Positions 1 through 9,182 are shown, counted from the first letter of the stretch. The stretch is DNA of 37,208 bases from Dehalococcoidia bacterium UBA1328 (GCA_002306815.1 DBTA01000043.1:1-37208); one strand, 5' to 3'. Numbers and translations are program-made. The notes: a model not told the origin generated them from the sequence alone.

Positions 1-1004
1 CGAGTGCGATTTAGTGTTTCCACGACCGAGTCGAAATCCGCCTGTGCTTCGTCAACTGATGGGAAATCTCCTACTGGCAGCGTTGCGTGAGTGTTGATAA
101 TTCGGAGAGTGCTGTCTGGTTCGTCAACAGCATCGTCCGCATACATGCCAAGGTCAGCACCCGATTGAACGACTTCTACGAGTCGTTCTTTTCGTGGGAC
201 GGGGTCGATTTCGAGTCTAACGCGCGCTGCTTCCAATCCAAGTCGTTCGCCAAGCCATTGTGCGACCGCGACTTCGCCAATGAATCCGTGGGTCGGTCCA
301 CAGTTACCAGCTGCACCCTGAAGGAACAGACACGTTCCGCCACCGTATTGCTCGACAACTTTTCGAGCGTATCCGGGGTAGTCGGGCGAAAGCAGCTTGT
401 TAGCGGGACCGAGAATGGTCGGGTGGCAGGCGAAGTTGAGGAGCGTGGCGATCGGGTTGCCATCCGTATCATTTATGGCCACAACACCGACTTCCTGGTC
501 GACCGTGCCTTCCCAGTTTCTGCCAGTGAAAAGTGTTCCGTTGTCGAGTGCCGGTCGGCGGTTTACGTTGATAGAACTTGAGCCTGTGCCAACCCCGACA
601 TGAGCGGGTTTTGCGCTGTGGCGCGCTGCATTAACCGCGGTTGCCACGCGTTCGGGCAAAGAATCCCAGTACGGTCCAACCAGCTCCATACCTTCGTCGA
701 GCCATGACAGTCTGTTTACTGGACCTGAATGAGTGTGGGTTGCAGACAGTCGAAGATTTTCACGTTTGATTCCCGCTGTTGATGATACTTCGGACCGGAT
801 AGCTGCATCGTCAAAATTGGTCAGTACACCGATGTCGAGGTCGACGATAGCCAATTCCAACTCACCGTCGGTTACGTAAAGGACGGTGGCGTAAAACGGC
901 ATGTCGACACCCTCGGCGCGTTGATGCGTTGCTGCTCCCCAACCGGCATGGGCGATTCCTATCGGTGGGGTTATTTCAGTTCTTCCGGCGCCTGCTATAA
1001 GCAT
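1..1004 (-). CDS. Neutral/alkaline ceramidase-like hydrolase, 3' end cut by window
   Basis: This minus-strand reading frame is open from an ATG at 1004 to the window edge (about 334 residues visible), so its C-terminus is missing. The protein has the hallmarks of the N-terminal domain of neutral/alkaline non-lysosomal ceramidases: an early GRTEITPP segment (residues 7-14), a SATHTHSGP motif with paired histidines at 90 and 92, a later CHPTILGPANKLLSPDYPGY block, and an FLQGAAGNCGP block. In characterised ceramidases the paired histidines bind the active-site zinc. No signal peptide is visible at the N-terminus, unlike secreted ceramidases, so an intracellular amidase on another substrate is possible; many bacterial homologues are annotated only by family. 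It is divergent from the gene pair starting at 1181. Family assignment is good; substrate is unknown. Confidence 0.82.
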   Translation of the reverse strand, partial: MLIAGAGRTEITPPIGIAHAGWGAATHQRAEGVDMPFYATVLYVTDGELELAIVDLDIGVLTNFDDAAIRSEVSSTAGIKRENLRLSATHTHSGPVNRLSWLDEGMELVGPYWDSLPERVATAVNAARHSAKPAHVGVGTGSSSINVNRRPALDNGTLFTGRNWEGTVDQEVGVVAINDTDGNPIATLLNFACHPTILGPANKLLSPDYPGYARKVVEQYGGGTCLFLQGAAGNCGPTHGFIGEVAVAQWLGERLGLEAARVRLEIDPVPRKERLVEVVQSGADLGMYADDAVDEPDSTLRIINTHATLPVGDFPSVDEAQADFDSVVETLNRT

Positions 1005-1180
1005 TGAGATTTCGTTCCGTTTTTGTTTGGGGTGAGTTTTTGTTCAGGAAATTTACCACTGAGCATTAGCTCTAGGTGGTGCAATGAGACGAGGCTAAAA
1101 GAAAATTTTCTGTACAGTGAGCGACGCCCGATGTTTCGAGGGGTATAAAGACATAATAAAACGGTTGGAAAGTTCGCTTC

Positions 1181-1456
1181 ATGGCATTAAAACAAAGACT
1201 TCTTTATTTGAGTTCGCAGTCGACCGATCCACGATCGCCTGCTATTTCTCAGGCATTGCACGAGCCGGTCAAAGGAACGATCGTCGAGATTGACCCGACT
1301 AAAACCGGGATTGATTACGACTCTGTTTATGACGCGATTTGCGATGGATGGCGTGTGGTTCACTTTCCCGATCAGCGCGGGTCGATAGAGTATTCAGAAA
1401 TCGAAGTGTACGGATACCAGTTCGTCCTTGAAAAGATGGAGGAGTTCAATGACTAG
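1181..1456 (+). CDS. Uncharacterised 91-aa protein coupled to PhyH oxygenase
   Basis: A 91-residue protein I do not recognise. It starts at an ATG with a GGAAAG-like Shine-Dalgarno about ten bases upstream. The sequence is soluble and slightly acidic, with no membrane segment, signal peptide or cysteine pair. Its second half (about residues 45-91) is rich in aromatic and acidic residues and ends in a short helical EKMEEFND tail. The stop codon lies inside the start region of the next gene: the downstream ATG at 1449 overlaps this frame by eight bases and its ribosome binding site is made of codons of this gene. This suggests translational coupling and a functional link with the oxygenase, perhaps as a small partner or accessory protein. 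That role is inference. Confidence 0.7.
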   Translation: MALKQRLLYLSSQSTDPRSPAISQALHEPVKGTIVEIDPTKTGIDYDSVYDAICDGWRVVHFPDQRGSIEYSEIEVYGYQFVLEKMEEFND

Positions 1457-2300
1457 TGTCGCCAGTGCTTCAGTAACTGCGGAGCATTTGCTCGACGACG
1501 ATCAAGTAGCCGATTTCGTAATTAACGGTTTTCACATTGTTGAACCACAATTTCCACCCGAGTTTCACGCCGGGGTGTATCAGGAGCTTGAAGCACTTCC
1601 GACCAATCCGGGTGACGACATAAACAAGGCTGTTCCCAAGCTCGACGAGGTTTATGAGCATCCGGCGGTTCGAGGTGCTCTTGCCAGCTTGCTAGGTAGC
1701 GACTACACCAGGGCTGCGCACCGACATTGTCACAAGAATCATCCGGGAACTCGTAGTCAGGGCTGGCATCAGGACAGCTTGAATATACCGACCCTGACTG
1801 ACGGTCATGGTAGAGTTTCGGATCATGTGCAAAGCGTCCTGGTGATGTACTACCCGCAGGATGTTGCTTCGAACATGGGACCGACTGCGCTGATACCTGG
1901 CTCACATTTGTTTACCGCTGCCGGTGATCGAAATGCTTCACACGGAAATTTCCGAGACCAAATGGTGGCTGTCGTGCCAGCGGGATCTGTGTTGATCTTG
2001 CACTATGACATTTGGCACGCAGGTACAGCGAACACTAGCGACCAGATTCGTTACATGGTGAAGTATTTGTTCGAGCGCGCCAGCGAATCAACAGTACCGA
2101 GTTGGAATCATGATCCGCGGAACGATGCACATATATTTGAGCGGCTGGAACGAGACGAGGCGGCAGCGATGCAGCGGTCTTTGGTGAACAAGCGCAACTA
2201 TCGTCGCACAACGATGTGGAACAACCTCGCCGGAAATTCCGGCTTAAAGTACGAATATCGAGATAAATGGTCGGGAGAGTGGCCGCAACCGAATGTTTAG
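1449..2300 (+). CDS. Phytanoyl-CoA dioxygenase (PhyH) family protein
   Basis: An Fe(II)/2-oxoglutarate-dependent oxygenase of the PhyH family, 283 residues. The metal-binding facial triad is visible as H107-x-D109 in GWHQDSLN and H190 in IWHAGTANTSDQIRYM, with R201 in the right place to bind the 2-oxoglutarate carboxylate. An upstream in-frame ATG at 1428 exists, but the ATG at 1449 is preferred because GGAGGAG sits four bases before it and the protein then begins just ahead of the family domain. It overlaps the preceding 91-aa gene by eight bases. Family members hydroxylate diverse small molecules and lipids; nothing here fixes the substrate. The protein is a typical length for the family and all key residues are present, so it should be active. 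Confidence 0.9.
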   Translation: MTSVASASVTAEHLLDDDQVADFVINGFHIVEPQFPPEFHAGVYQELEALPTNPGDDINKAVPKLDEVYEHPAVRGALASLLGSDYTRAAHRHCHKNHPGTRSQGWHQDSLNIPTLTDGHGRVSDHVQSVLVMYYPQDVASNMGPTALIPGSHLFTAAGDRNASHGNFRDQMVAVVPAGSVLILHYDIWHAGTANTSDQIRYMVKYLFERASESTVPSWNHDPRNDAHIFERLERDEAAAMQRSLVNKRNYRRTTMWNNLAGNSGLKYEYRDKWSGEWPQPNV

Positions 2301-2560
2301 CAAATCATTAAGTTGGGGAGTGGTTGCAAAGTTAATCTTCAGGCCAAAATATGTCATTTAGGGTTTTCAGAGGATTCGTTTACTCGTAGATCGAATCGGT
2401 AAATTCATGTCTTTGTTTTGACGGTTTTCAGCCTGATGTTAGTCGTGATTTGGGACAGATACTGAATCTAATCTGAGTGATTTTCAGAGTCTTGATTCTC
2501 TATCCCTCGTTATCATTCTGCGATCAATTCAGGAGATAGAGAGCGGGAGCAATTCGAGGA

Positions 2561-3301
2561 ATGGGCACCTCTAAGGAACTTTCAGACATGACGGCGGTCG
2601 TAACGGGTGGTGGGCGTGGTATTGGTAAGGCGATCGCGCTTAGTTTTGCCGCTGCTGGAGCTGACGTTGCGGTTGTAGCTCGAACTTCGTCTCAGGTAGG
2701 AGAAATTGCAGACCAGATCTGTGCAATGGGTCAGAAAGGAATGCCTGTTACTGCCGATCTGACAGATCCTGGGAACGTGGATGCCGCTGTGAGTATGATC
2801 AAGTCTGAGTTCGGTCAGGTTGACATTCTGGTGAACAACGCTGGTGGCGCGACGGACAGGTCAGCAATGGTGGAGTCAAGCCGCGACGATTGGCTGAGTG
2901 CTATTCGATTAAATATCGACAGTGTTTATTTGATGACCTTGGGCCTGATACCGCTAATGAGTAAGGGCTCGAAGGTCATCAATGTAGGTTCTGGGATGGG
3001 ACACAGTTCCGGTGGAGCGAATTCTTCGTACCGGGTGGGCAAAGCAGGTGCCTGGATGCTGACTCAATGCATGGCAGAGGAGTTTTGGGATCAAGGCATA
3101 GAGGTCAATGAGCTTGTGCCAGGTCCTGTAATAACCGATGCAACTAAGAGCTTTATGGAAGTTGGTGGGCCCCCTCCATTTGCTCCAAGTGAGCGTGTGA
3201 AAACACCAGAAGAAGTTGCTCCCCTAGCATTGTGGTTGGCTGCCCAAAAAGCCGGTGGTCCTACTGGGCAGAGCTTTAGCTTGGCGCGCCGGCCGCTGTA
3301 A
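2561..3301 (+). CDS. SDR-family NAD(P)-dependent oxidoreductase
   Basis: A classical short-chain dehydrogenase/reductase of 246 residues. The Rossmann cofactor motif TGGGRGIG is at residues 15-22, NNAG at 92-95, and the catalytic Ser-Tyr-Lys set is S144, Y157 and K161 (YRVGK). The C-terminus (PTGQSFSLARRPL) keeps the usual tetramer-forming GQ block, although the common GG-x-x end is altered. It is preceded by 260 bases with no recognisable gene, so it is probably transcribed from its own promoter. The substrate is not evident; the closest general role is oxidation or reduction of a hydroxyl or keto group on a sugar, sugar acid or acyl intermediate. Confidence 0.9.
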   Translation: MGTSKELSDMTAVVTGGGRGIGKAIALSFAAAGADVAVVARTSSQVGEIADQICAMGQKGMPVTADLTDPGNVDAAVSMIKSEFGQVDILVNNAGGATDRSAMVESSRDDWLSAIRLNIDSVYLMTLGLIPLMSKGSKVINVGSGMGHSSGGANSSYRVGKAGAWMLTQCMAEEFWDQGIEVNELVPGPVITDATKSFMEVGGPPPFAPSERVKTPEEVAPLALWLAAQKAGGPTGQSFSLARRPL

Positions 3302-3414
3302 GTATCAGCACTCGAAGTTTCTGCGTTCGAGGGGCCGGCTAAATGCAATTTTGGTTACGAAAGCCTAAGCGAATATAGCAATGATTATCGCTGACATGGA
3401 GGTCTTATCTGGTA

Positions 3415-4043
3415 CTACCGCAGCGGGCTAAATGGGAATGGGTTAGAGAGTTTGCTTTCTTGAGTTCGAGGCGCCGGTGCTCCTTTAGGCGGCCAAATTC
3501 CTGCAGCTACAGCTTCTTTTCGAACACGTTCCCGGTCTTCTAGCGAAGAGTAGCCCCACATGTGAGCCCACTTGTTGAGACCGCCAAGTTCCGTGTACCA
3601 GGCGCCAATGAACGGCGAAAGTTTTTTTCGCTTCTCGATAGCCGCTCCCCAAGTGTCAATGACCTCGGGAGTTTGGCCTGTCGCGTAGGTGTAAGTTCGG
3701 AGCTCAAAGAAAGGGCCGTGGTCGCCGGATATCGAGTTGTCGTTGAACGGCGCAGGGAAGTATATGTCGGCAGATTGGCCTGCCAGCAGATCGCCTGTCG
3801 GCGGTGGCAACCCAAGAGTCCAGTCGTCTTTTCTCTTATATCAAGTCGTTCGTTCAAACTTTCATAAGGCCAAATGTGGAGTACTTCGTTTAGAGGACCG
3901 AACTCGGTATACATGTATGCGAACAGGTCGGAGTGTTCAAGCCGCCCACTTGAAAGAGAGTTGGTGAGAATTTCTTAGTATTTGGGCAGATTGCCAGGGA
4001 AGAGGTTGTATGTTCGGAATTCAAATATCATGTGCTGGCTCAT
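3415..4043 (-). pseudogene. Broken tandem-NIPSNAP-domain protein (one stop, one frameshift)
   Basis: Two frames on the minus strand together encode a two-domain NIPSNAP protein of about 210 residues. The first domain starts at an ATG at 4043 with a strong GGAGGTG ribosome binding site and reads MSQHMIFEFRTYNLFPG; it is interrupted after about 20 codons by an in-frame TAA (residues K-Y-stop-E-I), then continues through MYTEFGPLNEVLHIWPYES. Near 3810-3830 the reading moves to another frame, which carries the second domain (FFELRTYTYATGQTPEVIDT, then a WYTELGGLNKWAHMWGY match to the first repeat) and a normal stop at 3415. The total length, 629 bases, is not a multiple of three. The intact ribosome binding site and conserved repeats suggest recent inactivation, or two sequence errors. 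NIPSNAP proteins are small dimeric alpha-beta barrels, usually of unknown function. Confidence 0.75.
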
Positions 4044-4083
4044 TTTTGCACCTCCATCAGATCTGAGGGAGGTGATCGGATTT

Positions 4084-5856
4084 CTAGCTAGTTGTTGCGC
4101 CGGTTGAGGCGGGGTTGACCAGTTTGATGTACTTGCTTAGAACGCCCGAAGTGTACGGAGGTGGCTTTGGTTGCCATTTGCTGAGTCGTTCCGCCATTTC
4201 TTCGTCACCAATCTTGACGTTGAGTTCGAATTTTTCGAGGTCGACTTCGATCTCATCTCCGTCATGCACAGCGGCAATTGGTCCGCCTACAGCAGCTTCA
4301 GGTCCGATGTGACCAATCATTGATCCGTGGGAAGCTCCGGAGAATCGACCGTCGGTCATGAGGAGAACCTTGTCTCCAAGTCCCTGCCCAACTAGCGCCG
4401 CGGTTACCGAGAGCATTTCTCTCATTCCGGGTCCACCCTTAGGTCCTTCGTATCGAATGACGATGGCGTCGCCTTCTTTGATAGTGCGCGCCTGCAGTGC
4501 CTCCATCACGCCTTCTTCCTGATCGAATACTTTTGCAGGTCCGCCGAAGGTCTTTCCGAACTGGTGACCAGCAACCTTGAGGACACAGCCGTCGGGAGCG
4601 AGGTTTCCGAACAGGGTGACGAGTCCACCCGTCTTGGAGATTGGGTTTTCTACAGAGTAGACGACAGAGTTTGGCTCAGGGACTTTTACTTCGGCGAGGT
4701 TCTCGGCAATTGTCTTTCCGGTAACCGTCATGCAGTCGCCGTGGAGAAGTCCTGCGTCGAGGAGCCGTTTCATGATGACCGGGATTCCGCCGAGGCGATC
4801 GACATCTAGCATCACGTGCTTTCCACCGGGCTTCATGTCGGCAATGAGTGGTGTACGCATCGAAATGTCGTGAATGTCTTTTAGGGTCAGTTGCACTCCC
4901 ATTTCGGCAGCAATGGCTGGCAGGTGGAGAGTGGTATTGGTTGATCCACCCATGGCAACTACCACGGTTACAGCGTTCTCAAATGCTTCACGAGTCAGGA
5001 TGTCGGCAGGTCGAATGTTCTTGCGGAGAAGGTTCATCACGGCGTGACCAGCCTCGCGGGAAGACGCCGCTTTGCGTTGGTCGACATTCGGCTCAGAAGC
5101 CGATCCTGGGAGCGAAAGACCCAGCGCTTCACCAATGGACGACATGGTGTTCGCTGTGAACATTCCGCCACACGAACCCGATCCGGGGCAAGCGTGATTT
5201 TCGATCGCGTACAGTTCGTCGGCATCGATCTGGCCGGTCTGGTATTTACCAACTGCCTCGAACACGGTTTGGATCTGGATGTCTTCTCCGTGAAGCGAGC
5301 CAGGGAGGATCGATCCTCCATAGATGAATACAGAGGGAACGTTTAGGCGAGCGATTGACATCATTGCACCAGGCAAAGACTTGTCACATCCGGCGACGGC
5401 GATCAATCCGTCGTAGCGTTCAGCGAAAACTACCGTTTCGATCGAATCGGCAATGACTTCTCTAGAAACGAGCGAGCCGCGCATTCCTTCAGTGCCCATC
5501 GATATGGCGTCGGAAACGGTGATGGTGCCAAAGGTGAATGGCGTTCCTTGAGCTGCGAGAACTCCGCGTTTTACCTCTTCGACGAGCGGATCGATTCCCG
5601 AGTTACATGGCGTTACTTCATTGTGTGTCGAAGCAACTCCTACGAAGGGGTTGGCGATGTCTCGATCGCTGAGTCCCATGGCTTTCATCATCGAGCGGTG
5701 AGGGGCTCGAATAGCGCCTTCGGTAGTTTCCCAGCTGCGCCATTTTCCGGGTGTTCGCTTGTCCGCGCGCTTGGAGTCGAGTTTGTCTTGAGAATCAATT
5801 GTTGTGGTCATGTTTTTTTTACTGATTACTGGTTCGACTGGTTGAACGGTGGTCAT
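4084..5856 (-). CDS. ilvD: Dihydroxy-acid dehydratase
   Basis: Dihydroxy-acid dehydratase of the IlvD/Edd family (590 residues), which converts 2,3-dihydroxyisovalerate and 2,3-dihydroxy-3-methylvalerate to the 2-keto acids of valine and isoleucine biosynthesis. The three conserved iron-sulfur cysteines are present: C84 in TPCNSGI, C157 in GCDKSLPG and C229 in PGSGSCGGMFTANTM. The active-site region GRFSGASHGSMIGHIGPEA near the C-terminus is also intact. Two starts are possible, ATG 5856 or ATG 5811; neither has a clear Shine-Dalgarno, and the first 35 or so residues are not part of the conserved domain. The gene stands alone, away from other ilv genes, and is divergent from the SMP-30 gene. 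Since IlvD/Edd paralogues also dehydrate sugar acids, a sugar-acid role in this catabolic setting cannot be excluded, but the motifs fit true IlvD best. Confidence 0.92.
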   Translation of the reverse strand: MTTVQPVEPVISKKNMTTTIDSQDKLDSKRADKRTPGKWRSWETTEGAIRAPHRSMMKAMGLSDRDIANPFVGVASTHNEVTPCNSGIDPLVEEVKRGVLAAQGTPFTFGTITVSDAISMGTEGMRGSLVSREVIADSIETVVFAERYDGLIAVAGCDKSLPGAMMSIARLNVPSVFIYGGSILPGSLHGEDIQIQTVFEAVGKYQTGQIDADELYAIENHACPGSGSCGGMFTANTMSSIGEALGLSLPGSASEPNVDQRKAASSREAGHAVMNLLRKNIRPADILTREAFENAVTVVVAMGGSTNTTLHLPAIAAEMGVQLTLKDIHDISMRTPLIADMKPGGKHVMLDVDRLGGIPVIMKRLLDAGLLHGDCMTVTGKTIAENLAEVKVPEPNSVVYSVENPISKTGGLVTLFGNLAPDGCVLKVAGHQFGKTFGGPAKVFDQEEGVMEALQARTIKEGDAIVIRYEGPKGGPGMREMLSVTAALVGQGLGDKVLLMTDGRFSGASHGSMIGHIGPEAAVGGPIAAVHDGDEIEVDLEKFELNVKIGDEEMAERLSKWQPKPPPYTSGVLSKYIKLVNPASTGATTS

Positions 5857-5985
5857 CGAACTTGATTCACGATGATTTGCGACCCGCTATGGTACACGTG
5901 GTGTGGCGGGATAAAATTGTAAATTTTTGTGAGGTCGGGTCTGATGTAAGCTGACGCCCTTAAGAGTTTTCGACTGGAGTATTAG

Positions 5986-6906
5986 ATGGTTTCTGGTTTG
6001 ATCGAGTTGATTGTTGACGATCTTTTCTTCCCAGAGGGTCCGAGATGGCGTGCTCAGGAGCAGAAGCTCTACTTCAGCGATGTGATGGCAAACAAGGTTT
6101 CACGGGTCGACACCGAGGGTGCGGTGGAGACTGTCTTCGATCCGGGAGAGTATCCGAGCGGTCTGGGATTTCTTCAAAACGGAGACCTGCTTGTAGTCGC
6201 CACGGATAGTCGAGCGATTGTGAGACTCTCATCTGACGTTGTCCTTGCGGGGAGCGCGAAGAGGAGCGACTCGACCCATCATGCCGATATTTCAACTCCC
6301 TATCGCACCGGCAATAACGATATGGTGGTTGCGCCTAACGGCAATGCCTATGCCGGGGCGTATTTACCGGGGTTGAGTGAAGAGATTCCTCCAGGACCGG
6401 AGAACCCGCCGCAGTTCGGAAACATTGTTCTAGCGCGACCGGACGGTTCAACAGAGATCGTTGCGGATCGAGTTTGTTTTCCAAATGGTGGTGCGATCAC
6501 GCCTGATGGTAAAACTTTGATTATTTCGGAAACATTTGCGTTTAGTCTCACTGCTTGGGACATCGAAGATGACGGCACGCTTTCGAACAGGCGTCCGTTT
6601 GCGAATCTTGCGGCACCTACTGACGGGATTTCGCTCGATGCTGAAGGGTGTATTTGGGTGGCGTGTCCGTACTTCAACTATGGCGATTCGGGTGGTTGGG
6701 TTCGTGTTGCTGATGGTGGTGAGATAAAGCAGGTGATCCCTTTGGAGAATCCCGACAAGAGCGCGTATGCCTGCATGCTTGGTGGGGAAGATTGCCGAGA
6801 TTTGTGGCTGTGTGAGTCTACAGTTTTGGGACGCAAGCGATTCCCGGGTGATGGTCGGATCAGGCGTGTTCGGGTCGACGTTCCGAAGGCTGAAGCTCAG
6901 TTTTAG
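5986..6906 (+). CDS. SMP-30/gluconolactonase family lactonase
   Basis: A 306-residue six-bladed beta-propeller of the SMP-30/gluconolactonase/LRE family, which opens sugar lactones to sugar acids using a divalent metal. The metal and substrate residues can be placed by motif: E17 in FFPEGPRW, N111 in NNDMVV, N167 in FPNGGAITPDGKTL and D213 in PTDGISLD, matching the Glu/Asn/Asn/Asp set of characterised members. The start ATG has a GGAG ten bases upstream. There is no signal peptide, so it acts in the cytoplasm. The neighbouring dehydratase and dehydrogenases make a place in an oxidative sugar pathway (sugar to lactone to sugar acid to keto acid) plausible. It faces the F420 reductase homologue, with only 20 bases between the two stops. 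Confidence 0.88.
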   Translation: MVSGLIELIVDDLFFPEGPRWRAQEQKLYFSDVMANKVSRVDTEGAVETVFDPGEYPSGLGFLQNGDLLVVATDSRAIVRLSSDVVLAGSAKRSDSTHHADISTPYRTGNNDMVVAPNGNAYAGAYLPGLSEEIPPGPENPPQFGNIVLARPDGSTEIVADRVCFPNGGAITPDGKTLIISETFAFSLTAWDIEDDGTLSNRRPFANLAAPTDGISLDAEGCIWVACPYFNYGDSGGWVRVADGGEIKQVIPLENPDKSAYACMLGGEDCRDLWLCESTVLGRKRFPGDGRIRRVRVDVPKAEAQF

Positions 6907-6926
6907 GGATTGAGGTTTAAGCCGTA

Positions 6927-7571
6927 CTACCCGGAGCTAAGCCTGAATGATGACAGATGCGCGCCGTCGAATTCGGTCAAATCGAGGCGTATCATCATTG
7001 GAACCATATGATCAAGTGCAACTGCTTGAGCGAGCGTGCCGCAGTCGACTGGCCTGAACCCAATACCTCGGATTAGTTCCCTGACAATTTCCTTTACCTC
7101 ATCATCATCGCAGGCGTAAAGAACTTCCCGGGGTTCGCCGATGGAATCGATAGGATTCTCGAAAGTCTCTGCAAAATTTGCTTTAAACGCTGCTACCACT
7201 CGTGATCCTTCACCGATTATTGAAGCAGTGACCTGAGCGCCGGATTCACCGTTGTTGGGTTGAGCGTCGAACGGATTTGTAATGTCGATGACGATCTTTT
7301 TGCGGAGAGATTCGCGGAACTTTCTCGTCGTACTTGCCACCTGTTTGTAAGGAAGAGTGATGATCACTATCTCGCCCGCGTCGATAGCCCCCTGAATCCC
7401 GTAAATTCTTGACTCGGTACCGACAGCTTCGTGGAAGTCATTTTTGGTTTCTGGTCGACGTGATCCGAACGCGACGAAGTGTCCGGCTTTCAGGAAGGAC
7501 TTGCCGAGGGCAAGAGCCATGTTTCCCGTCCCGATGATTCCGATTCGAGTTTTTCTCTGTTTGTTGGTCAT
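6927..7571 (-). CDS. NADPH-dependent F420 reductase-like NAD(P)-binding protein
   Basis: A 214-residue protein with an N-terminal Rossmann motif GIIGTGNMALALGK (residues 12-25) and the GSRRP segment that in F420H2:NADP oxidoreductases contacts the NADP phosphate. This is followed by a VIITLPY block and a VIDITNPFD block typical of the family (PF03807 N-terminal domain). Family members move hydride between coenzyme F420 and NADP, while relatives act on other substrates. F420 use would fit an organism carrying F420-dependent oxidoreductases, but none is visible in this window, so cofactor identity is unproven. The gene is divergent from the D-threonine aldolase-like gene, with 234 bases of shared upstream region. 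Confidence 0.8.
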   Translation of the reverse strand: MTNKQRKTRIGIIGTGNMALALGKSFLKAGHFVAFGSRRPETKNDFHEAVGTESRIYGIQGAIDAGEIVIITLPYKQVASTTRKFRESLRKKIVIDITNPFDAQPNNGESGAQVTASIIGEGSRVVAAFKANFAETFENPIDSIGEPREVLYACDDDEVKEIVRELIRGIGFRPVDCGTLAQAVALDHMVPMMIRLDLTEFDGAHLSSFRLSSG

Positions 7572-7805
7572 ATTTAGAATTGACCCTTCTTATTTTTGCG
7601 TACCGTAAAGAGTCGAGGATCAGGATGAGTGTTGATCAACTGTCCGTTGATTTCGAATACTTAAGACAAGCTGAATGTGTTCGCCGAGATTTTAGACGGT
7701 AATGTGTTCCGTTGGGCTGTTGGGGGGAGTAGTCTTCTTTTCTGTGACTGGATACAGCTTGAATTTTGGATGAACGGTTCTTAGCGAACGTGAGATTTAA
7801 CGGAA

Positions 7806-8906
7806 ATGACTGACTACCTTCCACTACCTGGTACCCCGATTGAGGAGCTCGATACTCCATGCATCATTGTCGAACTTGATGTTGCTGAGCGGAACATTGC
7901 GAAGCTGCAATCGGCCGCGAACGAAATGGGTGTTGATGTGCGCCCTCACTCTAAGACAAACAAGAGTCCTTACTGGGTTCGAAAACAGATCGAGGCTGGT
8001 GCAATCGGTGTTTGCTGCGCGAAGGTTGGCGAAGCTGAAGTTATGGTCGAAGCCGGTGTTTCGGATGTAATGATTCCGAATCAGGTGATTGGGAAGAACA
8101 AGATTGCTCGTCTTGTAGCGCTTGCTAGATCAGCGAACATTATTGTCGCTGTTGAGGATTCACGGAACGTCGATGATCTTTCAGACGCGTCGGTAGCAGC
8201 TGGCGCAGAGCTCGGTGTGATTATCGAGGTGAACGTCGGCATGAATCGATGTGGTGTCGACGGTAATGGCGCAGTTGAGTTGGCAAAGCAGATTGATGCT
8301 GCGCCGGGATTGCGGTTCGACGGTCTTATGGGATACGAGGGTCACACGGTTGCAGAGCGTGACTACGAGGTTCGCAAGACCGAGGCCGAAAAGGCCATGG
8401 GCATATTGATTGGAGCGGCGGACCAGATTCGAGGATCCGGCATCGATATAGAGATCGTTTCTGCCGCGGGCACGGGTACTTACAACATTAGCGGTCGGGT
8501 TCCAGGTGTCACCGAGCTTCAATGTGGCTCGTACATTTTCATGGATGGCGACTATCTCGAAGTGTTCAACGATTTCGAGCCGGCTCTTTCAGTGCTTTCG
8601 ACGGTTATTTCTCGCCAGAAAGAAGATGTAGCGATTGTCGATATGGGTTTGAAATCGATCTCGATGGATCGTGGTCTCGCCGAGGTTATTTCGCCTGCTT
8701 CCGCATCGATCATTAAGCATTCAGAAGAGCATACGCAGGTGAGCTTGCCAGATGCGGCGTCACGGGCTCTTAAGATCGGTGACAAGGTGCAGAGTCGACC
8801 GACTCATGGGGACACGACAATCAATTTGCACGAGTACTACTTCGGTGTCCGAAACGGCAAGCTTGAGCAAGCGATTCCGATTCCCGGGCGCGGGAAGTTC
8901 AGGTAG
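7806..8906 (+). CDS. D-threonine aldolase / D-serine dehydratase-like PLP enzyme
   Basis: A fold-type III (alanine racemase N-terminal) PLP enzyme of 366 residues in the DSD1/D-threonine aldolase family. The Schiff-base lysine is K50 in RPHSKTNKSP. The C-terminal metal site is THGD, H334 and D336. In chicken D-serine dehydratase the equivalent pair is His/Cys, whereas in Alcaligenes D-threonine aldolase it is His/Asp. The His/Asp pair therefore favours an aldolase or other Mn-type enzyme over a zinc-dependent D-serine dehydratase. The likely role is cleavage of a D-beta-hydroxy amino acid (for example D-threonine to glycine and acetaldehyde), giving access to D-amino acids. The gene appears monocistronic, followed by 276 bases without a recognisable gene before the sulfatase. 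Confidence 0.87.
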   Translation: MTDYLPLPGTPIEELDTPCIIVELDVAERNIAKLQSAANEMGVDVRPHSKTNKSPYWVRKQIEAGAIGVCCAKVGEAEVMVEAGVSDVMIPNQVIGKNKIARLVALARSANIIVAVEDSRNVDDLSDASVAAGAELGVIIEVNVGMNRCGVDGNGAVELAKQIDAAPGLRFDGLMGYEGHTVAERDYEVRKTEAEKAMGILIGAADQIRGSGIDIEIVSAAGTGTYNISGRVPGVTELQCGSYIFMDGDYLEVFNDFEPALSVLSTVISRQKEDVAIVDMGLKSISMDRGLAEVISPASASIIKHSEEHTQVSLPDAASRALKIGDKVQSRPTHGDTTINLHEYYFGVRNGKLEQAIPIPGRGKFR

Positions 8907-9182
8907 ATCTCGGCAGAGTCCTGCGTGATATCCTGAGATGACGAGGGATCTGGTGGGGCACTGTGCGTGATCGGCTATTTTGTAGTCACTGTGAATAGCA
9001 CGAATCGTGGTGTGGACGCGACCCTGCCCCAGACAGACCCTGCTCTTCGCTTTCGCTGCGCTCTCGACTGAAAAAATCGGTGTGGCGTATTCACCGGTCT
9101 GGTGTTGATGTAACCTCGGGGTTCCAGTGGGAATTTTGGCCCGCTGTTTGATGCCAGTACTCCGAAGTGATGATACCCGCCA

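Noticed and set aside
176..603. Three overlapping short open frames at the left end on both strands
   Set aside because: They are shadows of the minus-strand ceramidase-like gene, whose frame has no stop inside the window and has clear family motifs.
3311..3331. Hairpin CTCGAA/TTCGAG after the first SDR
   Set aside because: Only six pairs, nine-base loop and no T run, so not supported as a terminator.
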